Assembly (NCBI RefSeq): GCF_000774145.1
Contig: NZ_KN322982.1
Span: forward strand, 62,001 to 126,000
From: Pseudomonas mediterranea CFBP 5447
Lineage (GTDB): Bacteria > Pseudomonadota > Gammaproteobacteria > Pseudomonadales > Pseudomonadaceae
Direction: 5' to 3'
Length of the DNA: 64,000 nucleotides
This document shows, piece by piece, positions 28,508-37,701 of this stretch (within the stretch, counting starts at the first letter, position 1; every line of letters starts with the position of its first letter). The notes beneath the pieces are model-generated. The model was not told the DNA's origin and searched no databases. It saw nothing but the letters and a program-made list of their open reading frames with translations. Both the position numbers and the translations under genes were made by a program.

Positions 28508-29566
28508 ATGAGTCCACTTTTACCCCAAGACGATCCAAAGCTTGCGCCGCTGATCAACGAACTCGGTGAGCTGATCCAGCAGGCACGCCGTAAAGTGCTG
28601 CGCGCCGTTGATACGCTTCAAGTACATACCTGCTGGCAGATTGGACGGCATATCGTTGAATTCGAGCAGGGAGGAGCAGAGCGTGCAGCTTATGGAAAAC
28701 GGCTGCTGCCAATTCTGGCAAAAACACTCACGGCGAAGTTTGGTAAAGGCTTCGATGCCTCGAATCTGCGTTATATGCGGCTTTTTTATCAGGCATTTCC
28801 AAAGTGTGACGCACTGCGTCACGAATTGAGCTGGACCCATTACCGCACGCTTCTACGGGTGGAAAACGATAACGCCCGGCATTGGTACATGAACGAAACC
28901 GCCTCGCAAAACTGGTCCACCCGCGCTCTGGAACGCCAGATCGGAACCTTCTATTACGAGCGCCTGCTGGCAAGCCGCGACCGGCCCAAGGTGAAGCAGG
29001 AGGCTTCGGACAACCTGAAAGCCGTCGATCTCGGCCCAAGGGATATCGTCAGGGATCCGGTCGTCCTGGAGTTCCTCGGGCTACCCAATGCCGGCCTCCT
29101 GCTGGAAACCGACCTGGAACAGGCCTTGATCGACCAGCTACAGGGTTTTCTCCTCGAACTGGGCAAGGGCTTCGCCTTCGTTGCCCGTCAGCAACGCATC
29201 AGCACCGAGAGCAAGGACTTCTACATCGATCTCGTCTTCTACAACTATCTGCTCAAGTGCTTTGTGATTGTCGACCTCAAGCGCGGCGAACTCAGCCATC
29301 AGGACATCGGCCAGATGGACATGTACGTCCGCCTTTACGATGACCAGAGGCGCGGCCCGGACGACAAACCCACCGTCGGTATCATTCTCTGTGCGCAGAA
29401 GGACGAGTCGGTAGTGCGCTATTCCGTGTTGCAAGGCAACGAACAACTTTTCGCCAGCCAGTACCAACTTGTACTCCCCACAGAAGAAGAGCTACGCAAC
29501 GAACTGGATCGTGAGCGGGCGCGACTTGGAGAACGAACATCGGGCATGGCGGCTGAAGGCAGCTGA
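28508..29566 (+). CDS. PDDEXK nuclease domain protein, YhcG/DUF1016 type
   Basis: The 352 residues contain an N-terminal DUF1016 helical domain (about 15-165, with CWQIGRHIVEFEQGG, KGFDASNLRYMRLFYQAFP and LSWTHYRTLLRVEN) and a C-terminal PDDEXK nuclease fold (about 185-335). The catalytic pieces appear as the acidic residues in FYIDLVFYNYLLKCFVIVDLKRGE, i.e. D-x-K, followed by DIGQMDMYV. Relatives occur in mobile regions and within restriction-modification loci. The gene stands alone here between two paralogous small genes, which suggests acquisition. Confidence 0.9.
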   Translation: MSPLLPQDDPKLAPLINELGELIQQARRKVLRAVDTLQVHTCWQIGRHIVEFEQGGAERAAYGKRLLPILAKTLTAKFGKGFDASNLRYMRLFYQAFPKCDALRHELSWTHYRTLLRVENDNARHWYMNETASQNWSTRALERQIGTFYYERLLASRDRPKVKQEASDNLKAVDLGPRDIVRDPVVLEFLGLPNAGLLLETDLEQALIDQLQGFLLELGKGFAFVARQQRISTESKDFYIDLVFYNYLLKCFVIVDLKRGELSHQDIGQMDMYVRLYDDQRRGPDDKPTVGIILCAQKDESVVRYSVLQGNEQLFASQYQLVLPTEEELRNELDRERARLGERTSGMAAEGS

Positions 29567-29707
29567 CCCCTTTACGCTGATCTGGAAGTGCGTTCCAAGG
29601 CATTACCCGAGTCCGAAGCGGTAAACTACCCGTCTAACAGACCACCGACCCTGCCGAAATGGCTTGAGCCGGACACTGCCACCTGACGAATTGGAAACCG
29701 AAGCCCG

Positions 29708-30154
29708 ATGGCCTCACTGAATAAGCAGCAGAAACGCGCCAAGCGCGCCAAGGACAAAGCCAAGCAGATCCGCATGACCGGGCGCAAATCCATTCCAATG
29801 TATGGCGACCCGGCCCACGCTACCGCGCAGCCACCCGTCTACGTACTGGAGTTGTTCGCCAAACTGCGTGAAGCCGAAGCCGTCGGTCGAAGCGAGTTGC
29901 TCGATACACTGCTTTCTTCCCTGAGCGTGATGATCAGCGAACGCCCGGGTCTGCTGGATCTGAAGAATGCGGAGAACGAAAGCATGGCGGCAACCAACCT
30001 GGCCGCCGACATGCTGGTGGATTACCGCATGTGGGCCGACGACATGGACCGCGAAACGGCACAGCGCTGGCTCAGCACCCCCGAATTCATCAAGGACTTC
30101 GGCGAAGCGCTGGACCGTTATCGCCAATCGATGGAAGAGCCCGCCGGCGAGTAA
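29708..30154 (+). CDS. small hypothetical protein, basic N terminus (paralogue of 27862-28266)
   Basis: The 148 residues begin MASLNKQQKRAKRAKDKAKQ and continue as an acidic helical domain with VYVLELFAKLREAEAVGRSELLD and MLVDYRMWADDMDRETAQRWLSTPEFIKDFG. The layout matches the gene at 27862 from start to end, so they arose by duplication. Function unknown. Confidence 0.75.
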   Translation: MASLNKQQKRAKRAKDKAKQIRMTGRKSIPMYGDPAHATAQPPVYVLELFAKLREAEAVGRSELLDTLLSSLSVMISERPGLLDLKNAENESMAATNLAADMLVDYRMWADDMDRETAQRWLSTPEFIKDFGEALDRYRQSMEEPAGE

Positions 30155-30163
30155 GCCGATGGG

Positions 30164-30613
30164 CTATTCGTCACCGTTCCAATGGAATACCAGATTGCGC
30201 GCGGCCCCGCTGCCTATGTCGGCGGTGTCGCGGCGCTCTTCACCATTGCGTGTCGCCATCACGGTGTACTTGCCCGACGGCAGTTGCACATAAACCAACG
30301 GCCCCGCGTCATCCAGCGTCAGCAGTGTTTGCCCCGATGCGTTGTAGATCGTGACGTGCACATCAGGGATGTACTTGTTTTCAGGTCCGACCGCGAAGGT
30401 CATGTGCAGGTTGTAGCCCTGCGCCTGCTCGATGGCCCGGGCTTCGTCTTCGCCAATACCACCGGACAGGTAGGTGATGCCGTTTTGCTGTAGCGGCTGA
30501 ACCTGCACGCCGGCATTGTCTATTGGGGCCGGTGAGGTGGCGCTGGACATGATGGGCAAGAGCAACGCGCCGAAGGTAATAGTGGACAGTAAAAAGCAAT
30601 GAACAAGCTTCAT
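30164..30613 (-). CDS. exported carboxypeptidase-regulatory-like (Ig-like) domain protein
   Basis: The 149 residues have a signal peptide (about 1-26, FLLSTITFGALLLPIMSSA) and one beta-sandwich with VHVTIYNASGQTLLTLDDAGPLVYVQLPSGKYTVMATRNGEERR. This 'GxxLLxLxxxGP-Y-V-LP-GKY-V' pattern is seen in small exported proteins of pseudomonads. The role is unknown. The start at 30613 was chosen because it gives the signal peptide. Confidence 0.75.
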   Translation of the reverse strand: MKLVHCFLLSTITFGALLLPIMSSATSPAPIDNAGVQVQPLQQNGITYLSGGIGEDEARAIEQAQGYNLHMTFAVGPENKYIPDVHVTIYNASGQTLLTLDDAGPLVYVQLPSGKYTVMATRNGEERRDTADIGSGAARNLVFHWNGDE

Positions 30614-30782
30614 GGTGAGTGCTCCCAGAGGCTGGAAAACAACTCCATATTGGTTCTCTTTCGATTCCGACAGAGCCCCGATGTTTAGATCGATTGGAAC
30701 TATTGAATACAGCAAAAGACAGGGGAGAAAGGAGAGGTAAGCCCCACCCACCAAACCCGACGCATTTTTTTGGAAAGCTGCA

Positions 30783-30977
30783 ATGACGACGCTGAACGAC
30801 GCAAAGGTATTTGCTTTAGGCAGAGTAGGGAATATCACGCCAATCGACGGAACATGGGATAGCTGGTTCGATGGAAATACCGTGACAGCAGACTGTATGA
30901 CAGGCAGCGAACTGCCAATCGATCAAGAGCGTGAGTCTTTCGGATGCTCGTCCACACCAGCCCATTCATCTCGTTAA
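30783..30977 (+). pseudogene. remnant of a VapB-type antitoxin gene
   Basis: The 64-codon frame starts MTTLNDAKVFALGR and contains WDSWFDGNTVTADCMTGSE and DQERESF, which match the C-terminal toxin-binding end of VapB antitoxins (usual form WDSWFD...DFM..RE.P..QERE.F). The AbrB-like DNA-binding core, normally containing SQAVRLPK, is missing between KVF and the C-terminal part, so about 30 residues seem deleted. No VapC toxin follows. The rest of the 30614-31238 gap holds only promoter sequence for the ABC operon as far as I can see. Confidence 0.5.
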
Positions 30978-31238
30978 CCCTTCCCACCCCCGCCCAAAGC
31001 TGGCACCATCGCGCCTTTTTTTACGCCACTCCCCCCGGGATTTTCACCGGCAACACGGTTCAAACAGCCGTTCGGTTGTTGATGGCGCGACAGTCTGCTG
31101 TGCCGATGCGACAAGCTGCCGCACATCACCGGTTTACCGCCCGTAGCGCTGTTGGCTGCCGTTCGGACGCATGCTAGCTTGGCCGCCTCGCCAGGAAGGC
31201 TGCCAACAGCAAGGGAGCACATATCATGAGGACCGCAC

Positions 31239-32012
31239 ATGGCCCAGGCCACGCCCGCGCTTGAAATCCGCAACCTGCACAAACGCTACGGACAGCTGGA
31301 GGTGCTCAAAGGCGTCTCGCTGACCGCCCGCGACGGCGATGTGATCTCGATCCTGGGCTCCTCCGGTTCCGGCAAGTCCACGTTCCTGCGCTGCATCAAC
31401 CTGCTGGAGAACCCCAATCAGGGCGAGATCCTGGTGGCCGGTGAAGCGCTCAAACTCAAGGCCGCGAAAAACGGTGAACTGGTGGCCGCCGACGGCAAAC
31501 AGATCAATCGCATGCGCAGCGAGATTGGTTTTGTGTTTCAAAACTTTAACCTCTGGCCCCACATGAGCGTGCTCGACAACATCACCGAAGCCCCACGCCG
31601 GGTGCTCGGCCAGAGTAAGGCCGAAGCGGTTGAAGTCGCCGAAGCCTTGCTGGCCAAGGTCGGCATCGCCGACAAACGCCACGCCTATCCCGCCGAGCTG
31701 TCCGGCGGCCAGCAGCAACGCGCAGCCATCGCCCGCACCCTGGCGATGCAACCCAAGGTGATCCTGTTCGACGAGCCCACCTCCGCCCTTGACCCGGAAA
31801 TGGTCCAGGAAGTACTTAGTGTGATCCGCGCCCTGGCCGAAGAAGGTCGCACCATGCTGCTGGTGACCCACGAAATGGGTTTCGCCCGTCAGGTTTCCAG
31901 CGAAGTGGTGTTCCTCCATCAGGGCCTGGTCGAGGAGCAAGGATCGCCACAGCAGGTCTTCGAAAACCCGCTTTCGGCGCGCTGCAAACAATTCATGTCC
32001 AGCAACCGCTAA
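31239..32012 (+). CDS. amino-acid ABC transporter ATP-binding protein (HisP/AotP type)
   Basis: The 257 residues are a polar amino acid transport ATPase: Walker [10 protein letters not shown] near residue 40, Q-loop [16 protein letters not shown], signature [17 protein letters not shown], Walker [15 protein letters not shown], and the H-loop in [14 protein letters not shown]. The insert [22 protein letters not shown] is typical of HisP-like ATPases of basic amino acid systems. It heads a four-gene operon: ATPase, binding protein and two permeases. A 12-codon frame with its own SD begins at 31225 and overlaps the start. Confidence 0.93.
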   Translation: MAQATPALEIRNLHKRYGQLEVLKGVSLTARDGDVISILGSSGSGKSTFLRCINLLENPNQGEILVAGEALKLKAAKNGELVAADGKQINRMRSEIGFVFQNFNLWPHMSVLDNITEAPRRVLGQSKAEAVEVAEALLAKVGIADKRHAYPAELSGGQQQRAAIARTLAMQPKVILFDEPTSALDPEMVQEVLSVIRALAEEGRTMLLVTHEMGFARQVSSEVVFLHQGLVEEQGSPQQVFENPLSARCKQFMSSNR

Positions 32013-32025
32013 CGGAGCAGTACAT

Positions 32026-32781
32026 ATGCAGATTTATAAGAAATTTCTTTTGGCCGCAGCCGCTACCCTGGTGTTTTCAGCCAATGCCATGGCGGCCGAA
32101 AAGCTGAAGATGGGCATCGAGGCGGCCTACCCGCCGTTCAACAACAAGGACGCCAGTGGCCAGGTCGTGGGCTTCGACAAAGACATCGGCGACGCCCTGT
32201 GCGCCAAGATGAAAGTCGAATGCGAAGTGGTCACCTCTGATTGGGACGGCATCATCCCGGCCCTGAACGCCAAGAAGTTCGACTTCCTGATTTCCTCTCT
32301 TTCGATCACCGAAGAGCGTAAGCAGGCCGTGGACTTCACCGACCCGTACTACTCCAACAAACTGCAATTCATCGCGCCGAAGAACGTCGAGTTCAAGACC
32401 GACAAGGCTTCGCTCAAAGGCAAGGTCATCGGTGCCCAACGCGCGACCCTGGCCGGCACCTGGCTGGAAGACGAACTGGGCAGCGACATCACGGCCAAGC
32501 TCTACGACACCCAGGAAAACGCCTACCTGGACCTGACCTCCGGCCGCGTCGACGCGATCCTGGCGGACAAATACGTGAACTACGACTGGCTGAAAACCGA
32601 CGCCGGCCGAGCCTATGAATTCAAGGGTGACCCGGTGGTGGAAAGCGACAAGATTGGCATCGCCGTGCGCAAGGGTGACGACGACCTGCGCAACAAGCTG
32701 AACGCCGCGCTGAAAGAAATTCTTGCCGACGGTACCTATAAAAAGATCAACGACAAGTACTTCCCGTTCAACATCTACTGA
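32026..32781 (+). CDS. basic amino acid (Lys/Arg/Orn/His-type) ABC transporter binding protein
   Basis: The 251 residues have a signal peptide ending NAMAAE and a family 3 solute-binding fold: KLKMGIEAAYPPFNNKDASGQVVGFDKDIGDALC, SDWDGIIPALNAKKFDFLISSLSITEERKQAVDFTDPYY, then GRVDAILADKYVNYDW. The aspartate and arginine positions used to hold the alpha-amino and carboxyl groups (DxD of the second lobe, SITEERK) are present. The exact ligand is inferred from similarity to LAO/HisJ proteins and from the operon. Confidence 0.9.
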   Translation: MQIYKKFLLAAAATLVFSANAMAAEKLKMGIEAAYPPFNNKDASGQVVGFDKDIGDALCAKMKVECEVVTSDWDGIIPALNAKKFDFLISSLSITEERKQAVDFTDPYYSNKLQFIAPKNVEFKTDKASLKGKVIGAQRATLAGTWLEDELGSDITAKLYDTQENAYLDLTSGRVDAILADKYVNYDWLKTDAGRAYEFKGDPVVESDKIGIAVRKGDDDLRNKLNAALKEILADGTYKKINDKYFPFNIY

Positions 32782-32859
32782 TGCGGACATGCCTGGTCGG
32801 CGCTGCAGCACCGCAGCGCCGACCCTTAGCAAAGCCTGCCGCGATATGAACACATACCC

Positions 32860-33555
32860 ATGATGATCGACCTCTACGGATTCGGCCCGGCGCTTGCCGC
32901 TGGCGCACTGATGACCGTCAAACTGGCGCTCTCGGCCTTGTGCCTGGGACTGGTGCTCGGCCTGCTCGGCGCCCTGGCCAAGACCTCTGCCCACAAGCCG
33001 CTGCAATGGCTTGGTGGCACCTATTCGACACTGGTCCGCGGCGTCCCGGAATTGCTCTGGGTGCTGCTGATCTACTTCGGTACCATCAATCTGATGGGAG
33101 CCCTGGGCAAGTACTTCGGCAACCCGGACCTGGCCCTCAATCCTTTCTCCGCCGGTGTCATCGCCTTGGGGCTGTGCTTCGGCGCCTACGCCACGGAAGT
33201 GTTTCGTGGCGCGATCCTGGCGATCCCAAAGGGTCACCGCGAAGCCGGCGTGGCCCTGGGCCTGTCGAAGTGGCGGATCTTCACTAAATTGATCATGCCG
33301 CAGATGTGGCGCATCGCCCTGCCCGGCCTGGGCAACCTGTTCATGATCCTGATGAAGGACACAGCGCTGGTCTCGGTGATCGGCCTGGAAGAAATCATGC
33401 GTCACGCACAGATCGGCGTGACCGTATCCAAGCAGCCCTTCACCTTCTATATGGTGGCCGCGTTCATGTACCTGGGCCTGACAGTCCTCGCCATGGCCGG
33501 CATGCATATGCTGGAACGACGCGCCGCCCGCGGCTTTGCCAGGAGCACCCAATGA
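32860..33555 (+). CDS. amino-acid ABC transporter permease (HisQ type)
   Basis: The 231 residues carry five membrane helices and the EAA loop HREAGVALGLSKWRIFTKLIMPQ that docks on the ATPase. GTYSTLVRGVPELLWVLLIYFG is the usual HisQ/HisM N-terminal signature. The start may be either of two adjacent ATGs (32860 or 32863). Its stop overlaps the next permease by 4 bp. Confidence 0.92.
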   Translation: MMIDLYGFGPALAAGALMTVKLALSALCLGLVLGLLGALAKTSAHKPLQWLGGTYSTLVRGVPELLWVLLIYFGTINLMGALGKYFGNPDLALNPFSAGVIALGLCFGAYATEVFRGAILAIPKGHREAGVALGLSKWRIFTKLIMPQMWRIALPGLGNLFMILMKDTALVSVIGLEEIMRHAQIGVTVSKQPFTFYMVAAFMYLGLTVLAMAGMHMLERRAARGFARSTQ

Positions 33556-34241
33556 ACTGGGAAGTCATCATCAAATGGCTGCCGAAACTGGCCCAAGGCG
33601 CGACCCTGACCCTGGAACTGGTTGCCATCGCCGTGATCGCCGGCCTGTTGCTGGCGATTCCGCTGGGCATCGCCCGCTCCTCGCGCCTCTGGTACGTGCG
33701 GGCACTGCCTTACGCCTACATCTTCTTTTTCCGTGGCACACCGCTGCTGGTCCAGCTGTTTCTGGTCTATTACGGCCTGGCGCAATTCGAGGCCGTACGC
33801 AGCAGTGCGTTATGGCCGTACCTACGGGACCCGTTCTGGTGCGCCACCGCCACCATGACCCTGCACACCGCGGCCTATATCGCCGAGATCCTGCGGGGCG
33901 CGATCCAGGCCATTCCCAAAGGCGAGATCGAAGCCGCCCGGGCCCTGGGCATGTCGCGACCCAAGGCGCTGTTCTACATCATGCTGCCGCGGGCCGCGCG
34001 CATCGGGCTGCCGGCCTACAGCAACGAAGTGATCCTGATGCTCAAGGCCAGCGCCCTGGCGAGCACCGTGACCCTGCTGGAACTCACCGGCATGGCCCGC
34101 ACCATCATCGCCCGGACCTACCTGCCCGTGGAGATCTTTTTCGCGGCGGGTTTGTTCTACCTGGTGATAGCGTTCCTGCTGGTGCAAGGCTTCAAGCAGT
34201 TGGAACGTTGGTTACGCGTCGATGCCTGCCAGGGGCGCTGA
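33552..34241 (+). CDS. amino-acid ABC transporter permease (HisM type)
   Basis: The 229 residues begin MNWEVIIKWLPKLAQGATLTLELV and contain five membrane helices, YIFFFRGTPLLVQLFLVYYG and the EAA loop GEIEAARALGMSRPKALFYIMLPRA. It pairs with the preceding HisQ-like protein as the second half of a heterodimeric channel. It overlaps the start of the methyltransferase gene by 20 bp. Confidence 0.92.
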   Translation: MNWEVIIKWLPKLAQGATLTLELVAIAVIAGLLLAIPLGIARSSRLWYVRALPYAYIFFFRGTPLLVQLFLVYYGLAQFEAVRSSALWPYLRDPFWCATATMTLHTAAYIAEILRGAIQAIPKGEIEAARALGMSRPKALFYIMLPRAARIGLPAYSNEVILMLKASALASTVTLLELTGMARTIIARTYLPVEIFFAAGLFYLVIAFLLVQGFKQLERWLRVDACQGR

Positions 34242-35475
34242 AGCCGACGTGCTGACGGGCGCAGCGTTGCTCGCCCGTTTCATCGAACTGGATGAATTTC
34301 TCACGACACATCAGGCGCTGTGGAAACCACGCCCGTTTACCCATCTGCAACTGCCTTGGGAAGCGTCCTGGCCGGAACTCGCCCAATGGCTACGCCGGCG
34401 TTCGCTGGAAGATGCAGAGAACGACCATCACCAGCCCTGGCTGATCGAGCACGCGCCAGCGCCGTTTCCGCAACTGGCGATGCGCTCCCAAGCATTGAGC
34501 ACTGTCGCGGAACTGCCCGGCAGACGACTCGAAGCGTCAGCCCAGCGCCTCAACGTCGACGTACCCGGGCGCAAGTGGCAGCAGATCGAAGCCTTCGCCA
34601 GCCGCCTGCAATTCTCCACCGAACCGACCCACTGGCTCGACTGGTGCGCCGGCAAGGGCCACCTCGGCAGACGTTTGCTGCACAGTGATCAACGACTGAC
34701 CTGTCTGGAATACGATCCAGCATTGGTCATCAATGGCCAACAACTCAGCCAGCGTCACCATCTGGCCGCCACGCACCTGCAACAAGACGTACTGGCCCCG
34801 GAGGCAGCCCAGGCGATCCAGACCGAGCACACGCCAGTCGCCCTGCACGCCTGCGGTGACCTGCATGTCCGGCTGATGCAGCTGGCCTCCGCCGCCGGTT
34901 GCGCCCAGCTGGCGATTGCACCCTGCTGTTATAACCGCATCAGCGCTGACCGTTATCAGCCACTGTCAGACGCCGCACGAGACTCCGCCCTGCAGTTGTC
35001 CGTCGACGATCTCGGCCTGCCACTGACCGAAACCGTTACCGCCGGGGCCCGTGTGCGCAGACATCGGAATCAGTCCATGGCCTGGCGCCTGGGTTTCGAC
35101 CTGCTGCAACGGCAGATCCGAGGCCGCAACGACTACCTCCCCACCCCCTCGCTACCCACCGCCTGGCTGGAAAAATCCTTCGCCCAGTACTGCATTGATC
35201 TAGCAGCCCTGAAGGACCTCTCCATCGTCGAATCACCGGATTGGGCTACCTTGGAAGCAGCGGGTCATCAACGCTTGATCGAGGTGCGCAACCTGGAACT
35301 GGTGCGCGGCCTTTTCCGACGGCCATTGGAGCTTTGGCTGACGTTGGATCGAGCACTTTTCCTTACGCAAAAAGGCTATGACGTTCGCCTTGGCACTTTC
35401 TGCGAAGCACCCGTCACACCGCGAAATCTGATGCTGCTGGCAGAGCGTTGCCGAGGTGAAACAGCCTGTGGATAA
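34222..35475 (+). CDS. class I SAM-dependent methyltransferase of unknown target
   Basis: The 417 residues contain a Rossmann methyltransferase core in the middle: motif I LDWCAGKGHLGRRLL near residue 140, an acidic motif II in LTCLEYDPALVINGQ, VALHACGDLHVRLMQ, and IAPCCYNRIS. The CCYN-like motif recalls METTL25-type enzymes. The C-terminal third is not assigned. The 20-bp overlap with the permease gene suggests cotranscription, but a functional link with transport is not evident. Confidence 0.8.
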   Translation: MPARGAEADVLTGAALLARFIELDEFLTTHQALWKPRPFTHLQLPWEASWPELAQWLRRRSLEDAENDHHQPWLIEHAPAPFPQLAMRSQALSTVAELPGRRLEASAQRLNVDVPGRKWQQIEAFASRLQFSTEPTHWLDWCAGKGHLGRRLLHSDQRLTCLEYDPALVINGQQLSQRHHLAATHLQQDVLAPEAAQAIQTEHTPVALHACGDLHVRLMQLASAAGCAQLAIAPCCYNRISADRYQPLSDAARDSALQLSVDDLGLPLTETVTAGARVRRHRNQSMAWRLGFDLLQRQIRGRNDYLPTPSLPTAWLEKSFAQYCIDLAALKDLSIVESPDWATLEAAGHQRLIEVRNLELVRGLFRRPLELWLTLDRALFLTQKGYDVRLGTFCEAPVTPRNLMLLAERCRGETACG

Positions 35476-35851
35476 CTCTGTTGATGAAATATGCCGGGAT
35501 CCAATAAATCCGCGTTTTGTTAAGCAAATTACAACTGGTCATTTTTTGCTCATCAAAAGAAAAAACCATTAAAACAGGCATTTGCAAGCAAACGAGAAGG
35601 CTGTCACAAAATCGCAAGACGCCATTCGTCCAGTCGTGTCCGTTGTGCATAAGCGCCCAAGCAAATCGGCATAACGGTCAAAAAATCAGGTCTGGAATGC
35701 ACCAGCAATCACGTCTCTACCGGTGCCAAACAGGTCGAGGCGAGCTACAGGACATCCGAACAACCGCGCCCGCCGAGCCCTGTACAAACCATGAAAGCGC
35801 CTGGTTCGCCACCGACCTGAGGTCCGGGCAAAAATAGTCAGAATTCAGGGG

Positions 35852-35879
35852 TTTACAGAAATCACTCAATCGCTATAAT
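35852..35879 (+). promoter_or_regulatory. sigma-70 promoter of tRNA-Thr
   Basis: TTTACA and TATAAT are separated by 16 bp, with the tRNA starting 12 bp after the -10 box. The stretch 35476-35851 contains one perfect DnaA box (TGTGGATAA at 35467-35475, at the end of the methyltransferase gene) and no convincing gene. Confidence 0.75.
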
Positions 35880-35891
35880 CGTCGCCCACAC

Positions 35892-35967
<76 letters not shown>

Positions 35968-36011
35968 TACAAGGTTCCATAGAAGGCTTTCAAAATCTCT
36001 GGAACCCCCGA

Positions 36012-36037
36012 AAAACCCGCCTTCTGGCGGGTTTTTT
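36012..36037 (+). terminator. terminator between attL and the integrase
   Basis: The stem AAACCCGCC/GGCGGGTTT closes on TTCT and ends in TTTTTT. It ends tRNA-Thr transcription in the present arrangement and probably belongs to the island. Confidence 0.85.
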
Positions 36038-36139
36038 CGTTTTGGCGTTCCATCGGTTTCCGTCAGAAACTGGTGGATTCCAACCGTTTTAAGGGTAGAG
36101 TTTGGGGTACAGGTCACTTCGATAAAAGGGAGTACCCTT

Positions 36140-37462
36140 ATGTCGCGCACCACGGCTCCACTCTCTGATTCGGCTTGTCGCTCAGCCAAGCCCACCGACC
36201 GCGCCTACAAGCTTTTCGACGGCGACGGCCTCTACCTTCTAGTCCAACCCAATGGCCGCAAAGGCTGGCGCCTCAGGTATGTAAAACCTGATGGACGCGA
36301 AGGATTGACCTCGTTCGGCAACTATCCCGTCATTGGCCTCGCCGACGCGCGCCGCAAGCGCTTGGAGGTCAAGCGAATGCTGGCAGATGGCATTGGTCCC
36401 ATAGAGACAAAGCACCAAGCCAAAGCGGAAGCTGTTATCAAAGGCAGAACCTTTGAAAGCGTTGCGCTGGACTGGCACGCAGAAATGTCGGCCAAGTGGG
36501 CACCAGGCCACTCCAAGACTGTGATGAGCCGCCTCAAAACCCACGTGTTCCCGCTGATCGGCGCCCGCGCCATTGTCGACCTCGACACCCATGACCTTAT
36601 GCAGCCCTTAGAAGCGATCAAGAAGCGCGGAACGATAGACGTTGCTTTAAGGGTACAAAACTACCTTCAGAGCATCATGCGCGAGGCAAAGCGCCTCCGG
36701 CTTATCACCATAAACCCTGCTTACGATCTCGAAGGCTCGATCAAAGCCCCGCGGGTGGTACATCGCCCCGCTTTACCCTTATCGCGACTGCCGGAATTGC
36801 AGGAGCGTATCGACACCTATAAAGGCCGGGCACTGACCCGTCTGACGGTGATGCTGTCGCTGCATGTGTTTGTACGATCCAGCGAGCTGCGTTTCGCACG
36901 TTGGAGCGAGTTCGACCTCAAACGTGGCACCTGGGAGATACCTGACACTCGACCCGCGTTGGAGGGAGTACCCTTTTCCACAAGGGGTACGAAGATGGCA
37001 GGAGATATCCATTTAGTACCCTTATCGCCACAGGCCGTGGCGCTACTCGAAAAAATCCACGCCCTCACCGGCAAATTCGACCTGGTATTTGCAGGGGATG
37101 CCAAACCCTGGAAGCCCATGTCCGAAAATACCGTGAACAACGCGCTTCGGACGATGGGATACGACACCAAAACCGATATCTGCGGGCATGGGTTTCGTTC
37201 GATGGCCTGCAGCGCACTGATCGAGTCAGGATTGTGGTCGGAGACAGCCATTGAACGGCAGATGAGCCACAAGGAGCGCAACAACGTCCGCGCCGCTTAC
37301 ATCCACAAGGCCGAGTTCATCGAGGAGCGCAGACTGATCATGAACTGGTGGAGCCGGTACTTGGAGGCCAACCGGCAGGAGCATGTCACCCCCCACGAAT
37401 TCGCGAATCAGACCGGAGCGAACGTCACTCGCTTAAAAGCAAAACGTGGCTCAACCGAGTAA
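36140..37462 (+). CDS. tyrosine recombinase, P4-type island integrase
   Basis: The 440 residues have the N-terminal DUF4102 domain (about 5-95, with YKLFDGDGLYLLVQPNGRK and SFGNYPVIGLADAR), a core-binding domain, and a catalytic domain with R246 (VFVRSSELRF), H350-G-F-R353, H377 (QMSHKE) and the nucleophile Y387 (RAAYIH). All catalytic residues are present, so it should be active. Its location next to the tRNA-Thr attL is the usual one for this class. No excisionase gene is recognisable nearby. Confidence 0.95.
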   Translation: MSRTTAPLSDSACRSAKPTDRAYKLFDGDGLYLLVQPNGRKGWRLRYVKPDGREGLTSFGNYPVIGLADARRKRLEVKRMLADGIGPIETKHQAKAEAVIKGRTFESVALDWHAEMSAKWAPGHSKTVMSRLKTHVFPLIGARAIVDLDTHDLMQPLEAIKKRGTIDVALRVQNYLQSIMREAKRLRLITINPAYDLEGSIKAPRVVHRPALPLSRLPELQERIDTYKGRALTRLTVMLSLHVFVRSSELRFARWSEFDLKRGTWEIPDTRPALEGVPFSTRGTKMAGDIHLVPLSPQAVALLEKIHALTGKFDLVFAGDAKPWKPMSENTVNNALRTMGYDTKTDICGHGFRSMACSALIESGLWSETAIERQMSHKERNNVRAAYIHKAEFIEERRLIMNWWSRYLEANRQEHVTPHEFANQTGANVTRLKAKRGSTE

Positions 37463-37502
37463 GCGCTCGGTCTTCATATCTAGTGATCCGCTTGTCCACG
37501 CG

Positions 37503-37547
37503 GGTCCATCCAAGCAGGGCTGCAAAGCCGCCCTGCTTGGATGGACC
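37503..37547. repeat. perfect 18-bp inverted repeat downstream of the integrase
   Basis: GGTCCATCCAAGCAGGGC and its exact complement enclose a 9-nt loop. No T tract follows directly, so it is not a standard terminator. It could serve as a transcription barrier or as a protein-binding or single-strand structure of the element. Confidence 0.8.
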
Positions 37548-37580
37548 TCACTTAAAAAATCAAAAGCCCGCGCAACTGTC

Positions 37581-37670
37581 TGTGGAAAACCACTGATTTC
37601 CACCGGTGGATAATTTCATCCACAGCCGCAGAACTCCCGATAATTCGGGCCTTGACCCGAATTATCCACA
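37581..37670. other. DnaA-box cluster with an 11-bp inverted repeat, possible element origin
   Basis: Within 90 bp lie TGTGGAAAA (37581), GGTGGATAA (37605), TCATCCACA (37616) and an exact TTATCCACA (37662); three are one mismatch from the DnaA consensus. A perfect inverted repeat GATAATTCGGG/CCCGAATTATC with a 6-nt loop occupies 37639-37666 and overlaps the exact box. A replication function is inference. Confidence 0.45.
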
Positions 37671-37701
37671 GGCGTAGAAAAGATCGGGCAAAGCGCTGTC
37701 G

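Noticed and set aside
30931..31177. Two overlapping frames of about 75 codons before the ABC operon
   Set aside because: They have no family features and lie in a promoter region.
35517..35837. 106-codon frame before tRNA-Thr
   Set aside because: It has low-complexity content, no SD and no recognisable domain, and runs into the tRNA promoter region.
37501..37670. CRISPR array or integron attC interpretation of the inverted repeats
   Set aside because: The repeats are single palindromes, not evenly spaced direct repeats, and no cas genes are present; no attC core sites GTTRRRY are visible.
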